A stretch of 64,000 nucleotides of DNA from contig NZ_SMAK01000002.1 of NCBI RefSeq assembly GCF_004346195.1, positions 124,001 to 188,000 on the forward strand. Direction: 5' to 3'. Below are positions 54,306 through 61,673 of this stretch, piece after piece. The DNA comes from Tepidamorphus gemmatus. GTDB taxonomy: Bacteria; Pseudomonadota; Alphaproteobacteria; Rhizobiales; Tepidamorphaceae. Under the pieces are notes generated by a model that worked only from the letters and a program-made list of their open reading frames with translations, did no database searches and was not told where the DNA came from. How positions within the stretch are numbered: the first letter of the stretch is position 1; the number at the start of each line of letters is the position of its first letter. A program made the translations under genes and the position numbers.

Positions 54306-55382
54306 ATGAAGGAGCGGGCGAAGCGCGAAAGGAGCCGCGTCGGACTGAGAGAGGTCGCCGCGATCGCCGGTGTTTCCACGGCGACAGTCTCGCGCGTCAT
54401 CAACCGCCCGGAAAGCGTTTCCGACGATCTGCGCAGACGCGTGACAATGGTCATCGACCAACTCGGCTGGGTGCCGAATGCGGCGGCACGCGCCTTGTCC
54501 TCGCAGCGAACCGGGGCGATCGGTGCAATCTTCCCCGCTCTCGCGCTCGGCGACTTTGCCCGCGCGATCGACGCCATGCAGGATGCCTTGGCCGAGCGCA
54601 ATTTCCTTCTGCTGCTCGCACGCTCCCGGTATGACGCCGATCTCGAATACCGGCTCGTACGCAAGCTGGCCGAGCGCGGCGTCGATGGGCTGATCCTTGT
54701 CGGCAGCACCCGTTCCCACGATTACGAGGATTTCCTGAGCAAGCTGGAAATTCCCTATGTCAATTCCTTCGTCTATCACGAGGGCAGCGAGGTGCCGTGC
54801 GTCGGTCCCGACAACCGGGCCGCAATGGCCGAGATGGCCGATTACCTCGTGTCGCTCGGCCACCGTCGATTCGGGATGATTGCTCAGACCACGCGCAACA
54901 ACGACCGGGCCGCCGCACGCCGCGACGGCGTTCAGGAAGCTCTCGCGCGCTATGGCATCGCCATCCCGCCATCGGCCATGCGGGAGGGAGAGTGGAGCAT
55001 CGGCGAGGGCCGGCGTCTGTTCCGGCAGATCCTCGACTCTCCGTTGCGTCCCACGGCTGTGATCTGCGGCAACTCGCTGCTTGCCATTGGCGCGGTGCTC
55101 GAGGCCACCGCGCTCGGCATCCGGATTCCCGACGAGATGTCCATCGTCGGATATGACGACATTGAACCGATGTCCGAGCTGCCGGTTCCGATCACGACCG
55201 TGCGGGTCGCTTCCGACGAGGTCGGCCGGGTTGCCGCCAACACCATCGTTGACATGGTGGAAGGCGTCCCCGGAGTGGTCAGCCGCCGCATCCCGAGCGA
55301 GATCGTCGTGCGCGCCTCGTCGGGGCCAGCACCGTCCGAACAGCCCCTGTCATCCGCCGCCAGAACGGGTGCGCTGACTTGA
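54306..55382 (+). CDS. LacI-family transcriptional regulator
   Basis: A 358-residue regulator. The N-terminal HTH (LREVAAIAGVSTATVSRVINRP) is at residues 14-35, the hinge (GWVPNAAARALSSQRTGAIG) follows, then a periplasmic-binding-like effector domain (VPCVGPDNRAAMAEMADYL; MSIVGYDDIEP). ATG at 54306 with GGAGG seven bases upstream. Likely controls the two TGTAA-NCG-TTTACA sites, thus the CoA-transferase, its own operon and TctCBA. Confidence 0.93.
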   Translation: MKERAKRERSRVGLREVAAIAGVSTATVSRVINRPESVSDDLRRRVTMVIDQLGWVPNAAARALSSQRTGAIGAIFPALALGDFARAIDAMQDALAERNFLLLLARSRYDADLEYRLVRKLAERGVDGLILVGSTRSHDYEDFLSKLEIPYVNSFVYHEGSEVPCVGPDNRAAMAEMADYLVSLGHRRFGMIAQTTRNNDRAAARRDGVQEALARYGIAIPPSAMREGEWSIGEGRRLFRQILDSPLRPTAVICGNSLLAIGAVLEATALGIRIPDEMSIVGYDDIEPMSELPVPITTVRVASDEVGRVAANTIVDMVEGVPGVVSRRIPSEIVVRASSGPAPSEQPLSSAARTGALT

Positions 55383-55404
55383 CTTGCACGCCTGCGCACG
55401 GCAG

Positions 55405-55422
55405 TATGTAAGCGTTTACATA
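55405..55422 (+). promoter_or_regulatory. LacI-type operator upstream of tctC
   Basis: TATGTAAGCGTTTACATA, a palindrome apart from one mismatched pair flanking the central CG, 34 bp before the tctC start. Same core as the site at 52146-52159. Confidence 0.75.
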
Positions 55423-55455
55423 TTGCCATGCTTCAGGCAACGGGAGGAAAATACC

Positions 55456-56479
55456 GTGGTGCGGATAGGATCTTTCATCAGAGCGGTCTCGCTTTGCGCC
55501 GTCACAATCGGCTTTGGCAGCCAAGCGGTTACAGCAGAGGAGGCATGGCCATCGAAGCCGATCCAGATCGTTGTTCCCTGGGCCGCCGGTGGTGCGACTG
55601 ACTCCGTCATGAGGATCCTTGCCGGAGAGGTTTCGGACGCCCTGGGGGTTCCGGTGTCCGTGGTCAACCAGACCGGTGCCCGGGGCACCGTCGGCACCAA
55701 TGCGGTCATCAATGCCCCCCCATGACGGCTATACCTGGGCTTCGGGGGGCGTTCAGGATCTTGGCACCTACCAGGTCCAGGGCCTGCTCGACACGAAGCT
55801 GGACGATTGGCACCTGTTCCTCATCGTTCGCAACGCACCGGTGCTGTCGGTGAATCTCGACACGCCATTCAGGTCACCCCAGGACGTGGCCGCCTTCATG
55901 AACGAGAAGCCCGGCGAACTGACCGTCGGGACGTCCGGTATTCCTTCGACGGCCTATTCTGCGATGCAGGCGTTTCAGGCCCATGTCGGCGGCGATTTCC
56001 GCGCCGTGGCTTATGACGGCGATGCTCCGACGATGGTTGCCGTCGTCTCGGGCGAGGTGATGGCGACGACTCAGTCCGGCCCGGGACAGGCTGCGATGAT
56101 CGCCGGCGGTCGGGTCCGTCCTCTGGCCGTGCTCGGGGATTCGCCATTGACGATCGAGGGTGCCGAGACGATCCCTGCCGTCACCGACTTCTATCCTGAA
56201 TTCAAAGCGCCGGGTGTCACGATCCTCGTCGGCGTATTCCTGCCGAGCGATGTGCCGCAGGCGGTCGTGGACCGGCTCGGCGAGATCTGGGAGAATGAGA
56301 TCGCCAACTCCGCCGCGCTGAAGGCCTATGCGGCGAAAAACGGCTCGATCTTCAGCCCGATCTGGGGAGAGGAGGCAATGGCGCTGGGGCGTGCCGCCGT
56401 CGCGGAGACGGCATGGCGGATGTTCGATTCCGGTGCCGCTGCGGTCTCGCCGGACACGGTCGGCATTCCGCGCCCCTAG
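55456..56479 (+). pseudogene. tctC: TctC-family substrate-binding protein, frameshifted at a C7 run
   Basis: A tripartite tricarboxylate transporter receptor split in two frames. The first (from GTG 55456, GGGAGG upstream) gives a signal peptide (AVSLCAVTIGFGSQAVTA) and the Tct N-lobe (PIQIVVPWAAGGATDSVMR; GARGTVGTNAVINAPP) and then stops. The second resumes DGYTWASGGVQDLG and runs to VGIPRP. The break is at a run of seven C near 55715; six would restore ...NAPHDGYTW. All else is conserved, so this is a very recent mutation, a phase-variable tract or a sequencing error. Confidence 0.85.
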
Positions 56480-56612
56480 CTCCTCGCGGTATTTCCCGGC
56501 GCCGCGAACGAACGCAGCCGCAACACGTCGGGCCCGACCGGTCCGACGCAGCTTCACCCGCAACGAGAGACGTCCCATTCGCGAAAAGACCTCGATCCGC
56601 GGCGATCTGCTG

Positions 56613-57083
56613 ATGGGCCTGTTCTGGATCGCCTTCGGAGCCATCATCGTCGTTCATTCGACGCGGATGCCGATCCCTCACCACCTCGGCGCAACCGCCT
56701 TGACCGGACCCGGGCTGGTGCCCACGCTCCTTGGCGGTGCGCTCATCGTCCTGGGTGCCGTCCTGACCCTGCGTGCTGCGAGAGGCCATACGGTCCTCTC
56801 GCCGGAAGAGGCGGTGGAAGACCCGAACCAGCTGTCTGCACGTGGTCCGCTGCTGGCACTGGCACTGATGGTCGTCTATGCCGCGGCCCTGATGCTCCGG
56901 CAGCCCTTCGTGCCCTGGACGATCGGCTTCATCGCCCTGTTCGTCGTCACGTTCAACTGGTCAGCGGCCGCAACCGCGCCACAGAAGGGGCGACTGATCG
57001 CAGGCGCCTTGCTGCTGGGCCTCTGCACGGCGCTGGCGGTGCGCTTCGTCTTCGAGGACCTCTTCTACATCCGTCTGCCATAG
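56613..57083 (+). CDS. tctB: TctB-family small permease
   Basis: A 156-residue protein with four TM helices (LFWIAFGAIIVVHSTR; LVPTLLGGALIVLGAVLTL; LLALALMVVYAAALML; IGFIALFVVTFNW), as in TctB. The only in-frame ATG is 56613, which places the first helix at the very start; homologues have a few more residues (the frame upstream reads KTSIRGDLL), so an unusual start or a further frameshift in the 130-bp gap is possible. Works with TctA and TctC. Confidence 0.82.
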   Translation: MGLFWIAFGAIIVVHSTRMPIPHHLGATALTGPGLVPTLLGGALIVLGAVLTLRAARGHTVLSPEEAVEDPNQLSARGPLLALALMVVYAAALMLRQPFVPWTIGFIALFVVTFNWSAAATAPQKGRLIAGALLLGLCTALAVRFVFEDLFYIRLP

Positions 57084-57095
57084 AGGACGGGAGCC

Positions 57096-58619
57096 GTGCT
57101 GGACTTCCTGCCACACCTCACCGCGGCGTTCGCCAAGCTGCTCGATCTGCAATCGCTGTCATTGGCTGCTGCCGCCTGCTTCGGTGGTCTCATCATCGGT
57201 GCGCTGCCGGGCCTGACCGCGACGATGGGGCTGGCGCTCCTGACAACGCTGACCCTGCACATGGACTCCAGCGATGCAATCCTCGTATTGGTCTGCACCT
57301 ATGTCCTGGCGATCTACGGCGGCAGCCGCAGCGCCATACTCCTGAACATCCCCGGCACACCCTCGTCGGCGGCGACCGCCCTCGACGGCTTTCCCCTCGC
57401 CCGCGCCGGACGTGCGGGCGAGGCGATGGGCATGGCGACGGTCGGCTCTGCACTGGGCACGTTGCTCGGCATCGTCCTGCTGGCTGCGATAACGCCGCCT
57501 CTCGGCGAGTTTGCGCTCTCCTTCGGAGCCTATGAGTTCTTCTGGCTCGCCTTGGCCGGAGTCATGCTTTCGGGCGGCCTGTCGGGCAATGATCCGATCA
57601 AGGGCTGGATCGCAGGCGTGCTGGGGCTGCTGGTCGCGATGATCGGCCAGGACCCGTCCTATGGCTATGCGCGCTTCACCTTCGGTCAGCCGGAAATGAC
57701 GGGCGGGATCGCCCTGCTGCCGGCGATGGTCGGTGTCTTCGGATTCGCCGAGGTGCTTTACGTCATGCGTCGCCGTGCCAATGCATCGATCTCGGATGCC
57801 TCCGATCGGGTGCTGCCGCGTCTGACCGAGATCATACGGATGCGGTGGATCATCGTGCGTTCCGGCATTCTCGGAACCATCACCGGCCTGTTGCCGGGCG
57901 TCGGAGAGGACGTCGGCGCCTGGACCTCCTATGCCCTGGCGAAGCGGACCAGCAAGACGCCGGAACAGTTCGGCAAGGGATCCGTCGAGGGGTTGACGGC
58001 GGCCGAGACCGGTAACAATGCCGCAGTTCCGGGCGCGCTCATTCCGGTCCTGACTCTCGGCATTCCCGGTTCGGGCGTGGCGGCGGTGCTGATGGCGGCG
58101 TTGATCATCCATGGCGCCCAGCCCGGTCCGCTGCTGATGACGACCAATCCGCAGCTGGTCTACGACATCGTCGCGATGCTGATCGTGGCGACGGCCGGCG
58201 TGCTGATCCTCGGCCTCGGCCTGACCCGGGTCATGATCCTCGTTCTGAAGGTGCGTGATACCTGGCTGATGCCGGTCATCGCCGTGCTCTGCCTCGTCGG
58301 GCCCTTCGCCATCCAGTCGCGGTTCTTCGACATCGGGGTCGTGGTCTTCTTCGGGATCGCCGGCTTTGTCCTGCGCATGTTCAACTACCCGATGGCGCCC
58401 CTGGTTCTCGGGATCGTGCTCGGGCCTATCCTCGACCACAACCTGCGGCGCGCCTTCACGCTTGCCAACGGCGATTACTCGAACTTCTTCACGCGCCCGA
58501 TCTCGGCGGTTCTGTTCACGCTGGTGATGGTCATGGTCCTTGCCCAGATTCCGCCGGTTCGGCGCGCGGCCGGCCGCCTTCTCAGGGGCCGCTTCACGCA
58601 GCAGGATCAACGGTCGTGA
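57096..58619 (+). CDS. tctA: TctA-family large permease
   Basis: A 507-residue, ~12-TM channel subunit of the tripartite tricarboxylate transporter. The duplicated signature is present (GALPGLTATMGLALL; TGLLPGVGEDVGAWTSYALAKR), as is NIPGTPSSAATALDGFPLAR. Start GTG at 57096 with GGACGGGAG upstream. Its stop overlaps the next gene's GTG. Confidence 0.95.
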   Translation: MLDFLPHLTAAFAKLLDLQSLSLAAAACFGGLIIGALPGLTATMGLALLTTLTLHMDSSDAILVLVCTYVLAIYGGSRSAILLNIPGTPSSAATALDGFPLARAGRAGEAMGMATVGSALGTLLGIVLLAAITPPLGEFALSFGAYEFFWLALAGVMLSGGLSGNDPIKGWIAGVLGLLVAMIGQDPSYGYARFTFGQPEMTGGIALLPAMVGVFGFAEVLYVMRRRANASISDASDRVLPRLTEIIRMRWIIVRSGILGTITGLLPGVGEDVGAWTSYALAKRTSKTPEQFGKGSVEGLTAAETGNNAAVPGALIPVLTLGIPGSGVAAVLMAALIIHGAQPGPLLMTTNPQLVYDIVAMLIVATAGVLILGLGLTRVMILVLKVRDTWLMPVIAVLCLVGPFAIQSRFFDIGVVVFFGIAGFVLRMFNYPMAPLVLGIVLGPILDHNLRRAFTLANGDYSNFFTRPISAVLFTLVMVMVLAQIPPVRRAAGRLLRGRFTQQDQRS

Positions 58620-59431
58620 TCTCGGGGACGACCGCGTTCGTGGCGATGCTCGGCCATCCCGTACACCAGGTGCGCACCCCCGCCGCCTTCAACGCCTGGG
58701 CGCAGCAACGGAACGTCGATGCGGTCATGATCGCCATCGACGTCGCGCCGGCATCGCTGGCGACGACGCTCACCGCGCTGCGCGGCTGGCAGAATTGTCT
58801 GGGTGCGGTCGTCACCTATCCCCACAAGCAGGCGGTCGTTGCGGAGCTGGACAGCCTGACCGATGCGGTGCGCATCGTCGGTGCGGCCAATGTGATCCGG
58901 CGTATGGCCGACGGCCATCTGCATGGGGGGATGACCGATGGGCTCGGGATGGTGACAGCCCTCCGCAACAACGGCTTCGATCCGACGGGCCGGGCGGTTC
59001 GGCTGATCGGCGCGGGAGGCGCAGGCTCCGCGATCGCGCTGGCGCTTCTCGATGCAGGTGTCGCGCGGCTCGTCGTCGACGACATTGATGCCGACCGCCG
59101 GTCGCAACTCCTCGCACGGCTGCATGCGGCCCGTCCCGAGGCCGTCGTCGCGGGGGCGGCCGACAAGGATTTCGCCCCGGCGCTCGTCGTCAATGCGACC
59201 CCGGTCGGCATGAACGGAGACCCGGCCTACCCCATTCCGCTCGACGCTCTGCCGCCCTCCTGCCTCGTTGCCGACATCGTGCCAACCCCGGCGGTCACCG
59301 ACTGGCTCGCAGCGGCCCGCCAGCGCGGCCACCCCATTCAGACCGGTCCCGAGATGATTGCAGGCCAATTGCCGGCGCTGATCACCCATCTGCTGCCGGA
59401 TGCGGCCGACGACGTCGCCTGCCGAGGGTGA
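58616..59431 (+). CDS. Shikimate dehydrogenase-like oxidoreductase (second paralogue)
   Basis: A 271-residue AroE-family enzyme. Catalytic Lys (VTYPHK) and Asp (TDGLGM), AAN, cofactor motif GAGGAGSA and the C-terminal Gln (EMIAGQLPAL) are present. The carboxylate-binding S-x-S-P is V-R-T-P (GHPVHQVRTP), close to the V-K-S-P of the paralogue at 22450-23274. Coupled to tctA by GTGA, so it should act on the acid imported by TctABC. Not a biosynthetic aroE by context. Confidence 0.85.
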   Translation: MISGTTAFVAMLGHPVHQVRTPAAFNAWAQQRNVDAVMIAIDVAPASLATTLTALRGWQNCLGAVVTYPHKQAVVAELDSLTDAVRIVGAANVIRRMADGHLHGGMTDGLGMVTALRNNGFDPTGRAVRLIGAGGAGSAIALALLDAGVARLVVDDIDADRRSQLLARLHAARPEAVVAGAADKDFAPALVVNATPVGMNGDPAYPIPLDALPPSCLVADIVPTPAVTDWLAAARQRGHPIQTGPEMIAGQLPALITHLLPDAADDVACRG

Positions 59432-59445
59432 TCCCGTTCGGATCA
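59429..59445 (+). terminator. Small hairpin at the end of the tct operon
   Basis: TGATCC / GGATCA with a 5-nt loop, overlapping the stop codon. Weak; no T-run. The remaining gap to 59708 shows nothing else. Confidence 0.3.
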
Positions 59446-59708
59446 GCTTGCGTTGTGGCCGTAACCGATCGACGGATGGACGTGCCGGACATGGCGCAGC
59501 CTGACGCTCGCGCTTGCTTGACTCGGCATCCGGCGCCTTCTTATATCCGGCGCGGCCGGCAGAGGCTCGGGAGGCGAGGCCCGATCCGGGCGCGAACGTG
59601 AGGTGGTTGCGGGCGCGATCGCTCGCACTGCCTGAGGAAGCGAGGTCGCAAGCCGCCACGTCGTTGGCGCGGCGGCCGGCAATGACATCCGGAGACCCAA
59701 GCCAGACC

Positions 59709-60773
59709 ATGCCTCGGCTTCCGAACCCAGATTTCTGGCGGGATCGGCGTGTGCTGTTGACCGGCCATACCGGCTTCAAGGGCAGCTGGGCGGCGCTGTG
59801 GCTGGAGCAGCTCGGGGCCGAGGTGACCGGCCTCGCCCTCGAGCCGGACTCCGACCCAAGCCTGTACACGCTTGCCCGCGTGGAAGGCGGTCTCCGCTCG
59901 CTGATCGTCGACATGCGCGACCGTCATGGCGTGGAGGCGGCGGTGCGCGCGGCGCGGCCGCAGATCGTACTGCATCTGGCGGCGCAAGCCCTTGTGCGCC
60001 GCAGCATCCGCGAGCCGGTCGAGACGATCGCCACCAACGTGATGGGAACGACCCATCTGCTCGACGCATTGCGCCGGCAGACGGGCCTCGAGGCCGTGCT
60101 GGTCGTCACCTCCGACAAGGTCTACGCCAATGCGGAGCGCGGTCTTCCGTTCGCTGAAACCGATGCGCTCGGCGGCAAGGACCCCTACTCCGCTTCGAAG
60201 GCGGCGGTCGAACTGGTGACCGCGGCCTTCGCGACCAGCTATTTCGATGCGCTCGACATCCCGCTGGCGACTGGCCGTGCCGGAAATGTCGTCGGCGGCG
60301 GCGATTTCTCCGAGAACCGCATCGTGCCCGACCTGGTCAGGGCGGCGCTCACAGGCGAGACGCTGGTGCTGCGGCATCCGGAGGCGGTGCGTCCCTGGCA
60401 GCATGTGCTCGATTGCGTGGCCGGCTATTTCATCTATGCCGAGGCACTCGCCAACCGCGAAGGCGTGCCGCAGACGCTCAATTTCGGGCCCGAGCCGTCT
60501 GAACCGGTGACTGTGGCCGAATTCGCCGACGCGTTGCAGGCCGCCCTCGGCGTGGCGGGCGGCTGGCGCCACGAGCCTGTCGAGGGATCTGTCGAGGCCA
60601 GACACCTGACGCTCGCGTCCGACACGGCACGCCGTCTGCTCGACTGGCGCGACCGGCTGCCGGGCCGCGCCTGCGTCAACGCGGTCGCCGACTGGTACCG
60701 GTCGTGGATGCAGGGCAAGGACATGCGCGAGGCCACCCTTGCGCAGCTCGCCGCCTACCAGTCGGGCCGCTGA
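59709..60773 (+). CDS. CDP-glucose 4,6-dehydratase-like extended SDR
   Basis: A 354-residue extended SDR matching RfbG: TGHTGFKGSWAALWLEQLGA at the N-terminus with the cofactor loop, HLAAQALVRRS, the active-site VVTSDKVYAN, YSASK Tyr/Lys, GNVVGGGDF and RPWQHVLD. Makes CDP-4-keto-6-deoxyglucose for surface sugars in known pathways. No rfbF, rfbH or other polysaccharide genes are next to it, so it is an orphan here. ATG at 59709 matches the family start; an upstream ATG (59682) would add nine residues. Confidence 0.87.
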   Translation: MPRLPNPDFWRDRRVLLTGHTGFKGSWAALWLEQLGAEVTGLALEPDSDPSLYTLARVEGGLRSLIVDMRDRHGVEAAVRAARPQIVLHLAAQALVRRSIREPVETIATNVMGTTHLLDALRRQTGLEAVLVVTSDKVYANAERGLPFAETDALGGKDPYSASKAAVELVTAAFATSYFDALDIPLATGRAGNVVGGGDFSENRIVPDLVRAALTGETLVLRHPEAVRPWQHVLDCVAGYFIYAEALANREGVPQTLNFGPEPSEPVTVAEFADALQAALGVAGGWRHEPVEGSVEARHLTLASDTARRLLDWRDRLPGRACVNAVADWYRSWMQGKDMREATLAQLAAYQSGR

Positions 60774-60877
60774 CGCGGGCATACCGGCGATTGCCGCCCT
60801 CACCTGCGGACAGTCCTCCGGGACAGGTCTGTCCCGGGAACGTGCCTGACACACCCGCCTCGAACAGGTTCCGACGC

Positions 60878-61015
60878 CGCTGGCGCCAGCGCCAGGAAGG
60901 TGGCGGCGATGGTGAAGTGGATCAGCACGCCGGTGCCATCTGCGATCGAGGCGATCAGCGGCGCGCTCGCTGCGGCCGGATCGAGCTTCGGCCGCGACAG
61001 CAGGAACGGCAATCT
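60878..61015 (-). pseudogene. mgtE C-terminal fragment
   Basis: About 45 codons resembling the last two TM helices of MgtE magnesium channels: RLPFLLSRPKLDPAAASAPL, then IASIADGTGVLIHFTIAATFLAL. The rest of the gene is absent; upstream is the soxG gene's downstream gap. A decayed remnant left at a recombination junction. Confidence 0.5.
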
Positions 61016-61085
61016 GGAGGCCCTCCGACACGTCGCGCCATTCGGGGCGCCCCGTACACGGCGCGATGAGGACCGCGTCCGGCCA

Positions 61086-61673
61086 TCAGCCCTGCGGAGG
61101 GCCGATGCGCCATCCGAATTCGATGGCCGCCTCGCTGACCCAGTCCCACAGCGAACCGGCGAAGCTCGACGCCACGTAGACGTCGAACGTCGACGGATCG
61201 AGTCGGAGCACCGTGACGCCCATGTGGTGGATGCCACTCTGGGCGACCGACATCGGCACGAAGGCCGATGGGGCGATGTCGAAGGACAGCCCCTTCTGGA
61301 GGAGTGGTTCGGCAGATGGTCCTGCCAGGCGAAGGCCGACCCGGGCATGCGTGATGTCGGTCACCGCGCCTTCGTCGGCCGGGATTGCCGTCCGGAGCCG
61401 CTCCGCCAGTCCGTTGTCCTGCGCGATGGCGAGCCAGCGGCCAGGCGCGAGCGACCCGAACAGCCGCCCCGGCGCAGCCGCCAACCGCCCTGACGGCGGC
61501 AGCTCCGCCAGTCCGGCTGCCGCCGCGAGCGTCGGAATCGACCGATGCCAGGTAGCGATCTCCACGATGGCGCCGGGACGCCGTTCGCTCAGCGTCACCC
61601 CAATCGCGCCGGCGGCGGGCGAGTCCCGGCCGGGCCGCATCAGTGCCGCAAGGGGAAACCATTCCTCAGCCAT
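61086..61673 (-). CDS. soxG: Sarcosine oxidase gamma subunit family protein (SoxG)
   Basis: A 195-residue SoxG-type protein (IVEIATWHRSIPTLAAAAGL; ALVGLRLAG-like GLRLAGPSAEPLLQKGLSFDI; MGVTVLRLDPSTFDVYVASSFAGSL split over the end). Gamma subunit of the heterotetrameric sarcosine oxidase that oxidatively demethylates sarcosine to glycine with tetrahydrofolate. ATG at 61673 overlaps the soxA stop by 8 bp, so translational coupling. Last gene of the operon. Confidence 0.88.
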   Translation of the reverse strand: MAEEWFPLAALMRPGRDSPAAGAIGVTLSERRPGAIVEIATWHRSIPTLAAAAGLAELPPSGRLAAAPGRLFGSLAPGRWLAIAQDNGLAERLRTAIPADEGAVTDITHARVGLRLAGPSAEPLLQKGLSFDIAPSAFVPMSVAQSGIHHMGVTVLRLDPSTFDVYVASSFAGSLWDWVSEAAIEFGWRIGPPQG

